Shown piece after piece: positions 41,037 to 50,010 of a stretch of 51,999 nucleotides of DNA. The translations under genes were made by a program, and so were the position numbers. Origin of the DNA: Acidobacteriaceae bacterium (GTDB lineage: Bacteria > Acidobacteriota > Terriglobia > Terriglobales > Acidobacteriaceae); the NCBI GenBank assembly GCA_003132405.1, contig PKXQ01000105.1, forward strand, positions 1 to 51,999. The letters run 5' to 3'. The number at the start of each line of letters is the position of its first letter. Positions within the stretch are counted from its first letter, which is position 1. The notes below the pieces were generated by a model. The model did not search any database. It saw nothing but the letters and a program-made list of their open reading frames with translations, and was not told the origin of the DNA.

Positions 41037-41957
41037 CTAGCCTCCCGACAAGCTGAAGTTCACCACCACCTGGGTTTCCACGGCCACCGGCTCGCCATTG
41101 AGCAGGTAGGGCTTATAGCGCCATTGTTTTACGGCTTCGATGGCTGCCGGCGCCAGCATGGGATGCCCACTGATTAATTGCAGATTCTGAATCGTGCCGT
41201 CTTTGCTGATTTCCGCCTGCAACACAACCGAGCCCTGAATGCGAGCCTGCTTTGCCAGTTGCGGATAGGTGGGCGTAACCTTCCTGATCAAAAGGCCGGT
41301 TGCGACGCCGGTCGACACGCGAACGCGCTGCGGAGTCGCGACCTTTGGGACCGCAACCTGGGTCGAACTAAGGATGCTACCCATCACGCCGCCGGCCGAG
41401 CCTCCGGGAATACCACCCGGAACGCCTCCCGGAACGCCGCCGCCGAGATCGGGCGGAGTTTCTTCTTCCTTGATCATCTGAATCTTCTGCGGAATCTTGG
41501 TCGGAGCGCGCAGCTGACCGTTAACCACCTCGCTCACCATCTTCACGACTTTGATGGGAGCAGCTGCCGGAGGCGGTGGTGGAGGCGGCGGCGGGGGTGG
41601 CGCGACCAGGAAGGTCATCAGCTGGGTCTTGGGCAACGCGTCGGTGTAAATCAGCGGGATCAGGATCAGTATCCCGATGAGCGCGACCTGCCCCAGGAAG
41701 GAGATGATCGCTGTAAAGTGCCCTGTGAAAATCAGGAACAGAACCAGATACCCGAGCCAGACGCTCATCACCGGCGGATCCCAGAACGCAAAAGTGTTAT
41801 GAATGAAACCGGCAAAACCGTCACCGCTCATGATCGGGGTCACGATCTGAATAAAAACGATCCACAACACCACCAGCGCGGCAAAGACCCACGAAATGAA
41901 ACGCTGGGTCTTGGTCATGGGCTTCTTAGGTGCCTCAATAAGGCTGTCTTCAAACAT
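41037..41957 (-). CDS. tonB: TonB-family energy transducer with three TM segments
   Basis: A 306-residue protein. The C-terminal TonB domain (about 222-306) is clear: LLIRKVTPTYPQLAKQARIQGSVVLQAEISKDGTIQNLQLISGHPML, then AVKQWRYKPYLLNGEPVAVET. An unbroken run of 11 Pro (120-130) and a GGVPGGIPGG linker (about 185-205) span the periplasm. Unlike classical TonB with one N-terminal helix, three TM segments are visible (about 20-42, 63-85 and 86-104). It sits between secF and exbB. Confidence 0.9.
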   Translation of the reverse strand: MFEDSLIEAPKKPMTKTQRFISWVFAALVVLWIVFIQIVTPIMSGDGFAGFIHNTFAFWDPPVMSVWLGYLVLFLIFTGHFTAIISFLGQVALIGILILIPLIYTDALPKTQLMTFLVAPPPPPPPPPPPAAAPIKVVKMVSEVVNGQLRAPTKIPQKIQMIKEEETPPDLGGGVPGGVPGGIPGGSAGGVMGSILSSTQVAVPKVATPQRVRVSTGVATGLLIRKVTPTYPQLAKQARIQGSVVLQAEISKDGTIQNLQLISGHPMLAPAAIEAVKQWRYKPYLLNGEPVAVETQVVVNFSLSGG

Positions 41958-42094
41958 AGGCTTCTCCTACACACACCAGACCATTCGAATGTTTAGACAC
42001 CGCCCGATTGGTGTTTGCTCCCGATTTCTGCCTTTTGCTCTCAAAACTCCTGGCTCTCCGGGCAGGTCAATGATTCTACGCCGTTAAGCCAGAA

Positions 42095-43315
42095 TTAAAC
42101 CTTAACCTTCTCCTTCGGCTGCGCGGAAGTGGTGCTCCCCGGCCGCAACGGCATGGCAATCGGCTTCTTGCCGCGCTCACCGCGCCATTCCTGGTACGCC
42201 ACGAGAATGGGAGCGGCAATTGCAATCGAGGAATAGGTCCCGATTAGGATGCCGATGACCAGCGCGAGGCTGAAATTATGCAACACCTCGCCGCCGAAAA
42301 GAAACAGAGCAAGCACGGTAAGGAAAGTCAGGCCTGCTGTCAAGATAGTTCGACTTAAAGTTTGATTGATGCTCTTGTTGACAATGTCGGCCAACTTGTC
42401 GCGCCGCAGCAGTTTGATGTTTTCGCGTATCCGGTCAAAGACGACGATGGTGTCGTTATTCGAATATCCGATCAAGGTCAGAATGGCGGCGATTACGGTC
42501 AGGGAGATTTCCCGATCCAGGAGCGAGAAGGCGCCAACCGTAATGAGCGTGTCATGGAAGACGGTTAATACCGCGGCGACACCGTAGATCCATTCGAAAC
42601 GCAGCGCCAGGTAGACGAGCATTCCGGCCAGCGAATAAAGGGTAGCCCGGATGGCTTGCCCGCGCAATTGTTGCCCAACCTGCGGGCCGACGATCTCGGC
42701 GTTGAAAATATGAAAATCGGAGACAAAGAAACTATCCTGGAGCGAGGCGACGACGGCAGGATCAGCCGCGCCCTTCAACTCGTCCATGGATGAGATCACG
42801 CCACCCTTCGTTTTATCGCGGTAGTCGACGATGGCTTGAGCTATGGACGTGTAGCGCGGGTTGGCGTCGCTGCCGGAGCCGAGGTGAAGCGGATCCTTCT
42901 CCAAAAGATAATTAAAGATGGCTAAAGAACTCGAGTTGTTGAGATCCTGCTTGCCCTGATTAACGTTGCTTTCGAGCGCCTGAATGATCTGGGTTTTGCC
43001 CTTGTCGAGAGCCTGTTCGCTGGTCTCCTGAATATCGAGGGCGATGAGGACTTCGTTATTGCCAGGCTGGCCATAGCGCTGAACGCGGGCATTCTTGAGG
43101 CCGGCGCTTTCGATCTCGTTGTGAATAGCGGATGGGTCGGGCGTGTGCGCGTACTTCACATAAACCAGCGTGCCGCCCCGGAAGTCGACCCCCAGCGGGA
43201 TGCCGTGCCAGAACGCCATGGAGAGCACTCCAGCCACGCTGAAGATCAGCGAGAAAGTGAGGAAGTACCACTTCTTCCCGAGAAAATCGATGTTTGTATT
43301 TTTAAAAAATTCCAC
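42095..43315 (-). CDS. secF: Protein translocase subunit SecF
   Basis: Membrane partner of SecD; uses the proton gradient to pull secreted proteins across. The 406-residue protein has six TM segments, GVDFRGGTLVYVKY near the start, and the fourth-helix motif ILTLIGYSNNDTIVVFDRIREN. The periplasmic P1 loop is longer than in E. coli (residues about 45-200; 323 residues total in E. coli), with an inserted stretch including QDLNNSSSLAIFNYLLEK. It follows secD. Confidence 0.96.
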   Translation of the reverse strand: MEFFKNTNIDFLGKKWYFLTFSLIFSVAGVLSMAFWHGIPLGVDFRGGTLVYVKYAHTPDPSAIHNEIESAGLKNARVQRYGQPGNNEVLIALDIQETSEQALDKGKTQIIQALESNVNQGKQDLNNSSSLAIFNYLLEKDPLHLGSGSDANPRYTSIAQAIVDYRDKTKGGVISSMDELKGAADPAVVASLQDSFFVSDFHIFNAEIVGPQVGQQLRGQAIRATLYSLAGMLVYLALRFEWIYGVAAVLTVFHDTLITVGAFSLLDREISLTVIAAILTLIGYSNNDTIVVFDRIRENIKLLRRDKLADIVNKSINQTLSRTILTAGLTFLTVLALFLFGGEVLHNFSLALVIGILIGTYSSIAIAAPILVAYQEWRGERGKKPIAMPLRPGSTTSAQPKEKVKV

Positions 43316-43354
43316 GCTGCTTACGATCCCTTCAAAAGTCCGCTTTTCGTTAAT

Positions 43355-43420
43355 CGTCGTTCGCTGTTCGCTTTTTTCAGAAACCGCTCGCGAACAGCGA
43401 AAAGCGAACGACGAACAGCG
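43355..43420. repeat. Word-built inverted repeat (GTTCGCTGTTCGC word)
   Basis: TCGTCGTTCGCTGTTCGCTT at 43354-43373 pairs with AAGCGAACGACGAACAGCG-type sequence at 43401-43420, with a second complement CGAACAGCGAAAAGCG just before. It fills the secD-secF gap: 3 bases from the secD stop. It shares words with the repeat at 24391. Confidence 0.85.
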
Positions 43421-43423
43421 CCC

Positions 43424-45043
43424 TTAGATACTTAACGCTTCGCCGCGCTGCTTGCGGCCGAGCACCCAATCAAAAATAACTCGCGAAACAAAAACTGCCG
43501 TGAACAGGTTGGCGAGCAAACCAAAAACCAGGGTCGTCGCAAATCCTTTCACCGGCCCGGTTCCGAACAGGAACAGAATCGCGGCTGACACAATCGTCGT
43601 GACGTGCGTATCGACGATGGTGATCCAGGCGTGGGCGAAGCCCTGCTCTACAGCTGATGGCGGCGTCTTGCCGTTCCTCAATTCTTCGCGGATGCGCTCA
43701 AAAATCAGCACATTCGAATCCACGCCCATGCCAACCGTCAGAATCACGCCGGCAATCCCCGGTAGCGTCAGCACTGCGCCGAAGTAGCCCATGAAACCGA
43801 GCAGGATTACAAGGTTGAGGATGAGTGCGATGTCCGCATTCACACCAGCCCAGCGGTAATAAATCAGCATGAAAATCAGGACGGCGAGCATCCCGTAGAC
43901 AGCCGCCTGAACACCGGACCGAATCGAATCCGCGCCGAGCGACGGCCCCACCGTACGCTCTTCGAGATACTTGATGCCGGCCGGCAGCGCGCCCGAACGC
44001 AGCGTCATGGAAAGATCGTGCGTCTCCTGATCGGTAAATCGCCCAGTGATGACGCCGCTGTCGCTGATGGCGCTCTTGATCGTCGCCACTTCCTGCACCC
44101 GCTTGTCGAGAACTACCGCCAGGCTGTCGCCGATATGCGCGGAGGTGAAAGCCTGAAATTTGCGGCCACCTTCGCCAGTGAGAATGAACTTAACCTCCGG
44201 CTGGCCATTTTCGTCGGTGCCCGGTTGCGCGTCGCGAAGATCGCTGCCGGTCACGGCCGAGGCACGCGAGATCAGGAACCACTGCTCCCCGGTATCGCTG
44301 TTGTTGTGCGAACCAATGCTCTTACCTTGCATTAAGACAGCATCGGGCGGAAGCACACCACCGTGGTCTTGCAACGCCTGCTCCTGGCTCGAATACGGCC
44401 CGCCGAGCGATTGCTTGATCTCGAGCATCGCCGTCGACTGCATGATCTCTTTAACTCGCGCCGGATCGTCGACGCCTGGAAGCTGAACAAGTATCTGGTA
44501 ATCGCCGAGGCCATGCTCTTGAATGACGGGCTCGCTCACGCCGAGTTGGTCAATGCGATTACGGATGGTTTCGATGGCCTGCCCGACGGCGCGGGTTTTC
44601 AAATCGGCGAGGCTTTGCGCCTTCATCGAGACGGTCCAGGAGTTTTCCGCCCCTGAGCTGGCGTCATACTCTGGCAAGCGGTCGGAAACGATGCTCTTGA
44701 AATCGCTGGTTTGCTCCGGAGGAACGCCCTTCACGACGATCATCTCAGGATGGTTGACCGGATCGGGCTTGGTGATGTCCGCGTAGTTGATCTTATGCGC
44801 GCGCATGTCTTCTTTAAGGCGCGCAATCGCATTGTCGGAATCGACGTTGACCGCATCATTCACCTGCACCTGCAGGATGAGGTGCGTTCCGCCGCGCAGA
44901 TCGAGGCCAAGATTGATGTGATCGTGCACCAGCGCCAGTGGACCACGCCCCGACCACGTCCACGGGGGCCCGAAAATGCCCGCCACGAACACCAGCAAGA
45001 TGCCCAGGATGAGGACTAACTTCCAAGTAAGATTCTTATTCAT
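43424..45043 (-). CDS. secD: Protein translocase subunit SecD
   Basis: A 539-residue membrane protein: first TM, then GLDLRGGTHLILQV, the P1 head domain (VIQEHGLGDYQILVQLPGVDDPARVKEIM) and the C-terminal five-helix block (AVLIFMLIYYRWAGVNADIALILNLVILLG, TVGMGVDSNVLIFERIREEL). The Asp-rich proton path residues are present. It is preceded by yajC and followed by secF, the classic order. Confidence 0.96.
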   Translation of the reverse strand: MNKNLTWKLVLILGILLVFVAGIFGPPWTWSGRGPLALVHDHINLGLDLRGGTHLILQVQVNDAVNVDSDNAIARLKEDMRAHKINYADITKPDPVNHPEMIVVKGVPPEQTSDFKSIVSDRLPEYDASSGAENSWTVSMKAQSLADLKTRAVGQAIETIRNRIDQLGVSEPVIQEHGLGDYQILVQLPGVDDPARVKEIMQSTAMLEIKQSLGGPYSSQEQALQDHGGVLPPDAVLMQGKSIGSHNNSDTGEQWFLISRASAVTGSDLRDAQPGTDENGQPEVKFILTGEGGRKFQAFTSAHIGDSLAVVLDKRVQEVATIKSAISDSGVITGRFTDQETHDLSMTLRSGALPAGIKYLEERTVGPSLGADSIRSGVQAAVYGMLAVLIFMLIYYRWAGVNADIALILNLVILLGFMGYFGAVLTLPGIAGVILTVGMGVDSNVLIFERIREELRNGKTPPSAVEQGFAHAWITIVDTHVTTIVSAAILFLFGTGPVKGFATTLVFGLLANLFTAVFVSRVIFDWVLGRKQRGEALSI

Positions 45044-45064
45044 GAAAAACCGTCGATCGTCTTT

Positions 45065-45142
45065 TGTCGTTCGTCGTTAGCTAAAACCTCAAGGTCGAAA
45101 TCGTGATCGCTTTGCGAACGACTAACGACTAACGACCGACAA
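45065..45142. repeat. Word-built inverted repeat (CGTCGTTAG word)
   Basis: TGTCGTTCGTCGTTAG (45065-45080) is complemented by CGAACGACTAACGACTAACG at 45115-45134, which contains tandem CGACTAA words. It fills the yajC-secD gap and stops exactly at the yajC stop codon. Confidence 0.8.
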
Positions 45143-45484
45143 CTATTTTCCTTCTTCCGCCGTAGTCACCGATACCACCGATGCGCGGCTGATTTCGAGC
45201 TTTATATTATCGGGCGGCACGCGCAAAGTCAGCGCGTCGTCCTTGAGGCTGATGATCGTTCCGCGCAGGCCGCCGCTGGTCGTAATCTTGTCGCCATTCT
45301 TCAGTTCGCTGAGCATGGCTTGCCACTTTTTCTGCTTCTTCTGCTGCGGCATGATCAGCAGAAAGTAAAAAATCGCAAAAATAAACAGCAGTGGAGCCAG
45401 CCCGAGCAGACTCGTGCCGCCCGGTAGCTGCAACCACAACGCCAACCTGCCTGGTATCGCCAACAAAATTATTTCCGCTGCCAA
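45143..45484 (-). CDS. yajC: Preprotein translocase subunit YajC
   Basis: A 113-residue single-TM accessory of SecDF: LAPLLFIFAIFYFLLIMPQQKKQKKWQAMLSELKNGDKITTSGGLRGTI is diagnostic. TTG 45484 is chosen since AGGGGA lies five bases upstream and the family length fits; the open frame reaches 45568 with non-family residues. It is the first gene of yajC-secD-secF. Confidence 0.92.
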   Translation of the reverse strand: MAAEIILLAIPGRLALWLQLPGGTSLLGLAPLLFIFAIFYFLLIMPQQKKQKKWQAMLSELKNGDKITTSGGLRGTIISLKDDALTLRVPPDNIKLEISRASVVSVTTAEEGK

Positions 45485-45760
45485 GTCGATCCCCTGTAAC
45501 AAAATACGTGATTGAACCGCAGTCGCCGGAAGCGCCCTTTCGGGCTCGGCCGAGCGGAAGCTCGGCACAAGTTTGCTGCTTTCTGCTTTCTCTGGCGAAC
45601 TGCGGGAATTGTTTTCTTCTATGGCCGGAGATCCTACAACCTACAGGCTAGAGCCGGCGATGCCGCGTCCCGGTTCCGACCGGAACGGCACAGAAAGAAA
45701 CTGACCTTATCCCTAAGTCAACTAGAATGCCGGACGGCTCGCCGGGTGTCAAGGCGGTAA

Positions 45761-45979
45761 GTGACAGGTCGCAGGTGTCAGGTCGCAGGTCGCAGGAAAA
45801 CCAAAACCAAAACGTCACGCCTTGTGCCCTGGCGTTGCAGATGACGGGTTGCAGGTTTTGGTTTTCCTAACACCTGACCCTGGCACCCGAGACTGACCTC
45901 ACCCTCACGCCCTGCGTATGGTAGGGACGGGTTGCAGGTTTTGGTTTTCCTGACACCTGTCGCCTAACACCTGAGACCT
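45761..45979. repeat. Complex word-built repeat cluster (TCGCAGGT / GGTTTTGGTTTTCC words)
   Basis: Three related segments: 45761-45808 (tandem GGTCGCAGGT words, then AAAACCAAAACC), and two direct copies of GTTGCAGGTTTTGGTTTTCC (45847-45866 and 45930-45949), each followed by RACACCTG words and complementary to the first segment. The cluster lies in the 499-base gap between yajC and the tldE-like gene, which contains no gene. Confidence 0.9.
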
Positions 45980-45983
45980 AGCG

Positions 45984-47756
45984 TCACGGCTGGTTGGCCG
46001 CGGCCAGCGGCGGCGCGGGATACTCTGGCAGCTTCTGCTTCGCCGATTGCGTGCGCTTGACCTCAAGCTCATCAAACAGCAACGCCGGGCTGGCCACGCT
46101 GTACGCGACCGGATCGAAGCGATCTTCAACATCGAGCGCGCTGCCGGCCGCGATCAGATTGCTGCGCAGCGAGCGCACGTCGAGGTCTCCGAAGACTGCG
46201 CCCCGCACCAATTCTTCGTGCCCGTCTTTCGTCCAGATGCGGTAGAGCAGCCGCGGCGTGAGCCTTGGGCCCATGGTCTGCACATAGAAGCAGTAAGCCA
46301 GCTCGCGCTGCTTGCACATCTCCACCAGCTTGCTCTTGAGTTCGGCGTCGGACTGCGGGTTCGCCGATTGCAGAATCAGATTGCCCACCTGCGGCACAGG
46401 CGGCGCCGTAGCGCCGGAGCGGCCGTGTCCGTTCGAAAGAGGGAAATCGCGAATCGGCTCGCGCCCCACGAGGTAGGCAATGAGCTGCCCTTTTTCGATC
46501 AGCGAAACGCGTTGCGCTTTCACACCCTCATCATCGATGGCGTAGTTGCCGAAGAGGCGCTTGCCCGAGATGGTGGAAATGGTCGGGTCGTCGAAAATGT
46601 TGATGAAATCGGGCAGCACGCGCGATTTGTAACTGCTGGCCCAGTGCCCCGTGGTGCGGGCATTTTCGCCAAGCTTCGGCTTCTTGCCAAGAACATTCGG
46701 CTCGACCAGATCGCTGACCACAGTCGCGGCTGCGTCGTTCGAAAACAGCACCGGGCCGCGGTATTCCTCTTCGACGACGGGTGCGTCGCGCAGCAACTTC
46801 AAGGTATCGCGAAGCTGGACCGTCGTTTTCAAAAATGCTTCGCGCGTCGGAAGCTCCTTGAGATCGTTGCCCTGATCGCCGTGCGAGCGTTGCAGCAACA
46901 TGCCGTCGGCGGCCTGCGTCGATCCGGTGACGTAGATGGCGTAATGCGCGCCGCCGGAGCGGGCAACCGTGCCTTCGGAATTCAAAAAATAGCGGTTCTC
47001 GGCGGTGAAGCGCAGCGAAGATTCGAAGCTTTCCAGATCTTTGTCGGCGCGATAGGCTGCCGAAGATTCTTCAAGGAGATGAACCCAGGGCGTGAAATCG
47101 GTGGTCGAGAAATGAGCGAGGGGATCGATCACTTCGACCGGCGAGGCATGGGCGAAATCGTCGACCGGCTCGTCAACCTTTAATTGCTTGAGCGCGGCTT
47201 GCTTGGCGGAGAGCGCTTCGGTCGCAGCCTTGTATGCGCGATCAGTCGCGAGCCATACGCGGTGGCGGATGGCGAATACGTCATCGTCGGAGGGAACGAG
47301 ATCGATGGTGCCTTCCCCACTGCCATAAAAGCTGTCCTGCTTGTAATCTCCGACCCGGACAGTGACGCGCAGCAGGCGGCCATGATCGCGCTGCTGGCCG
47401 CGCAGCGCGCCGAAAACCGCGCTAGCTTCGAACTGATCGATCTCGGTGACGCGATATTCGATGTAGTAAGGCGCCGCGACGTTCTCCATTTTCAGCTGAG
47501 CTTTGGAGCGATCCATTTCTTCGCGAAGCGCGCGGAGGAGTGGATCGGAGGAAGCGGGATTGACCCCGCGAGCAGAGGATGACACTGCGCAGAGAATTGC
47601 GACGGCGAGCAGCGAGGAGCGGAACGCGAAAGAGACAAGCGCGAATTGCGGGCTCGACTTGGAAACTGCATTTGGGTGGCGCGGCGCTTCAGCGCTGCGA
47701 TTAATGTTTTCTTGTGACTGCGGCTTCAGCCGCTGAGGGCGTGCCGTTAGCGTCAA
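45984..47756 (-). CDS. Exported TldE/PmbA-like protein (no HExxxH)
   Basis: A TldD/PmbA-fold (peptidase U62) protein of about 590 residues. Family features: FTAENRYFLNSEGT, RVSLIEKGQLIAYLVGREPIRDFPLSNGHGR and the end SPALLFDELEVKR. Where TldD has HEVLGH, this protein reads FSNDAAATVVSDLVEPN, so like TldE/PmbA it lacks the zinc motif and is probably the non-catalytic partner of the adjacent TldD-like protein. A signal-peptide-like segment (FRSSLLAVAILCAVSSSARG) suggests export. The start is uncertain: no ATG is available; TTG 47756, ten bases after GGAGG, is the best choice but lies inside repeat 47671-47841. Confidence 0.82.
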   Translation of the reverse strand: MTLTARPQRLKPQSQENINRSAEAPRHPNAVSKSSPQFALVSFAFRSSLLAVAILCAVSSSARGVNPASSDPLLRALREEMDRSKAQLKMENVAAPYYIEYRVTEIDQFEASAVFGALRGQQRDHGRLLRVTVRVGDYKQDSFYGSGEGTIDLVPSDDDVFAIRHRVWLATDRAYKAATEALSAKQAALKQLKVDEPVDDFAHASPVEVIDPLAHFSTTDFTPWVHLLEESSAAYRADKDLESFESSLRFTAENRYFLNSEGTVARSGGAHYAIYVTGSTQAADGMLLQRSHGDQGNDLKELPTREAFLKTTVQLRDTLKLLRDAPVVEEEYRGPVLFSNDAAATVVSDLVEPNVLGKKPKLGENARTTGHWASSYKSRVLPDFINIFDDPTISTISGKRLFGNYAIDDEGVKAQRVSLIEKGQLIAYLVGREPIRDFPLSNGHGRSGATAPPVPQVGNLILQSANPQSDAELKSKLVEMCKQRELAYCFYVQTMGPRLTPRLLYRIWTKDGHEELVRGAVFGDLDVRSLRSNLIAAGSALDVEDRFDPVAYSVASPALLFDELEVKRTQSAKQKLPEYPAPPLAAANQP

Positions 47757-47841
47757 CTCTTCGATACCTCCACCGCAGGGGCTAAAGCCGGAATTCGATA
47801 GATGCTCTTTACCGCAGCGCTGAAGCGCTGCGCCACCCAAA
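47671..47841. repeat. Interspersed palindromic repeat, copies 2 and 3 (inverted pair)
   Basis: 47671-47699 and 47811-47841 are inverted copies (28 of 29 positions) of the unit CAGCGCTGAAGCGCTGCG with the tail CCACCCAAA; each unit is itself a hairpin. Between them lie CGGCTTCAGCCG and GGCTAAAGCC. The family also occurs at 2378-2438. The left copy overlaps the reading frame upstream of the tldE-like gene's signal peptide. Confidence 0.9.
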
Positions 47842-47872
47842 AGCACGCGTGCCTTGAATGCGATTTGGCTAA

Positions 47873-49594
47873 TCACTTCGCGCCTCCCTTCTCGTCCGTC
47901 GCGCCCGGCGGCGGCGGAAGGATCGGCGGCCGCGTGTCGCCGTATTTCCGCTTCTGCACTTCCATCCCCGAGAACAACATCGCCGGCGCGGCTGCCGACA
48001 CCGGAACGCTCCCCGATTCCGCTCCGCAAATGCCGTTGAAGACGCTGGTCGTGTCTCCGGTGGCGGCGATCTGGGTCAGCACGGTGAGCGGCGTGCCTAC
48101 GATGTCGACGCCGCGCACCAGTTCGTCGGGACGCCCATCCGCATAAACGCGCCACACCATCACCGGCAACACCTGAAACGCTTGCGGCAGCTCGGTCGAG
48201 GTCAGGGTGAATCCGCCCTGAATGTCTTCGAAGTAAAGTCCGTAGGGCTTGCCCTGCTTTTTGATTTCTTCGATGAAGCGCGTCCGCAACTGCGCGTCCG
48301 GAATCGTCTTCGAAGAGGTCACGATCAGATTGCCCTGGCGTCCGACGGGCATCAGTCCGGCCTGGCCGCGACCGTGGCCGTTTGAGTTGCTGAAATTCTT
48401 TACTGGCAAGCGGCCCATCAGGAAATTCTTGAGCACGCCGTCTTTGACCACCTCGACGCGCTCGGCCGGAACGCCCTCATCGTCGTAACGATAAAAACCA
48501 GAGAGCTCGGTGCCGGCGATCGAATGCAGCGTGGGGTCGTCGGTGACACTCAAAAAGTCGGGCAGAATTTTTTCGTTGATCTTCTTGGTGAAGGTCTGGC
48601 CTTCGTCGCGTCCGCGCTGGCGGTGCCCTTCGACGCGATGCCCGAGCACTTCATGAAAGAAAACAGCGGCGGCTCGGCCGGAGAGTAATGCCGGCCCATT
48701 GTAGGGTTCAGCAAGCGGAGCCGCGCGCAGGGCGCTCAAATCTCCTGCCATTTTCTTGGCGCTCGCGGCCACTTCCGCATCGGACGGAACCTTGGCCGGA
48801 TCGGAAAATTGAAAAGTCTCGACCCGCATCAACTGCATGCCATCGTCGGCGCGAGTCTCCGCCTCAATCATCACGCGAAAGATCGCGTCGGAGGTGACAA
48901 TCTTCGTGCCCTCGGTCGAAACCAGATAGCTGTGCGTCTTCTCGGCGTAAAGAAAAACCAGCGACTCTTCGACCTGCGGAAATTGGCGGAACGATGCGGA
49001 ATAGCGGCGCGCGAGTGCTTCCCAAGCCTTCTGCTCGGGGAACGCAACCGGCGAAGGCGGCTCGACATAGGTTGCGGGCTTCTCGGCGGAGAAGTCGGCG
49101 GAGTCGTCTTCATCCTTGGCGCGCACGGCGCTCTTCGTCTTCACGTTGCTAAACGCCTGGCTCGCCTTGCGATACTGCGCATACGTCAACTGCCAGAGAA
49201 CGCGCGCGATCGCGTCGGGATCATCCCGCTCCGGCAGTTGGCCGGTGGTGATGCCAGAGGAACGCTCTTGGGCGTGGGTGTTGTCGAGCGTGGGCGCGCC
49301 GATGCGCATGCTAACGTCAGCCGAACGGCGGTGAGTGTGGGAGGAGGTGAGAACTCCACCCTGGGCGCTCAGGACGACCAGCGATTCTCCATCGGTCACG
49401 TTGTAGCTGGTGAAGTAAGGCGCCGGATCCTGCTTGGCAAGCTCGGACTGGCCGCGGTGCAACTCCTTTTCCATGGTGGCGAGGAGGACGTCGTCCGACG
49501 CGGCGGGAGGGGTTTGAGCACAGAGGAATGGCTCGCCAAAGAGAACGGCCAGCGACAGAAGAATGCATACAGCAGCGGCTTTTTTGAAATTCAT
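47873..49594 (-). CDS. Exported TldD-like metalloprotease
   Basis: A 573-residue TldD-family (peptidase U62) protein. The zinc-site motif HEVLGHRVEGH is intact (near residue 330), followed by ILPDFLSVTDDPTLHSIAGTELSGFYRYDDEGVPAERVEVVKDGVL and NSNGHGRGQAGLMPVGRQGNL. Cytosolic TldD/TldE act as a heterodimer in removing leader peptides (microcin B17) and degrading antitoxins. Here the N-terminus is a signal peptide (KKAAAVCILLSLAVLFGEPFLCAQ), which points to a periplasmic form. It lies upstream of the TldE-like gene, likely forming a pair. ATG 49594 is chosen; the frame runs to 49663. Confidence 0.88.
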   Translation of the reverse strand: MNFKKAAAVCILLSLAVLFGEPFLCAQTPPAASDDVLLATMEKELHRGQSELAKQDPAPYFTSYNVTDGESLVVLSAQGGVLTSSHTHRRSADVSMRIGAPTLDNTHAQERSSGITTGQLPERDDPDAIARVLWQLTYAQYRKASQAFSNVKTKSAVRAKDEDDSADFSAEKPATYVEPPSPVAFPEQKAWEALARRYSASFRQFPQVEESLVFLYAEKTHSYLVSTEGTKIVTSDAIFRVMIEAETRADDGMQLMRVETFQFSDPAKVPSDAEVAASAKKMAGDLSALRAAPLAEPYNGPALLSGRAAAVFFHEVLGHRVEGHRQRGRDEGQTFTKKINEKILPDFLSVTDDPTLHSIAGTELSGFYRYDDEGVPAERVEVVKDGVLKNFLMGRLPVKNFSNSNGHGRGQAGLMPVGRQGNLIVTSSKTIPDAQLRTRFIEEIKKQGKPYGLYFEDIQGGFTLTSTELPQAFQVLPVMVWRVYADGRPDELVRGVDIVGTPLTVLTQIAATGDTTSVFNGICGAESGSVPVSAAAPAMLFSGMEVQKRKYGDTRPPILPPPPGATDEKGGAK

Positions 49595-49628
49595 TGGAAA
49601 CCGCGAGTGTAACAGGAGCAGAGGAGAC

Positions 49629-49652
49629 AAAAAAGCGGCCCCTTTCGGGGCC
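49629..49652 (-). terminator. Rho-independent terminator (minus strand)
   Basis: GGCCCC/GGGGCC (49637-49642 with 49647-49652), tetraloop, followed by GC and six T on the minus strand. It ends some transcript that originates upstream of the tldD-like gene, between 49660 and 50000. Confidence 0.9.
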
Positions 49653-49659
49653 ACCCTTT

Positions 49660-49749
49660 TCAAAGAGGCTTTTTGGCGGGAATCAGAGGAGAGTCACGGT
49701 TGACGCCGCTCTGGGGACCGGAACGGACAGAGTGAGATGTCGAGTACAT
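49660..49749 (-). CDS. Possible very small ORF before a terminator
   Basis: From ATG 49749 a frame of 29 residues (MYSTSHSVRSGPQSGVNRDS, then PLIPAKKPL) ends eight bases before the strong terminator at 49629. The same frame is open back to 49890 and looks coding there (ANAYLPGNKEVVPVGTTSLS), but has no ATG, GTG or TTG start. Either a small peptide gene with an unusual start or a non-coding transcript lies between two terminators. No family is recognised. Confidence 0.2.
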   Translation of the reverse strand: MYSTSHSVRSGPQSGVNRDSPLIPAKKPL

Positions 49750-50010
49750 CGAGAGTGAAGTTGTTCCAACGGGTACGACCTCTTTATTACCAGGAAGATA
49801 TGCATTTGCGGAGCCAAAAATGGGAATGGAAACGCTGGATGAGGCCCATTTTGGGAACCTGTTCCTAATCAGGGCCTTAGGGTGAATACCCTAGAGACGT
49901 TCCGGGAACTGCTTAGCCTGTTCAAGCGATTCCACATGCATAAAGCTGCACATTTTCAGAATTGCGCGATAAGACTGGACCTATAGAATTGTGCGGCAGA
50001 GGAAGAATAG

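Noticed and set aside
46047..47183. Long plus-strand frame (378 residues)
   Set aside because: It is antisense to the TldE-like gene, whose family motifs are clear; it has no ribosome site or recognisable domain.
45984..48155. 723-residue version of the TldE-like protein
   Set aside because: The N-terminal 130 residues overlap the end of the tldD-like gene and the repeats and have shadow-frame composition.
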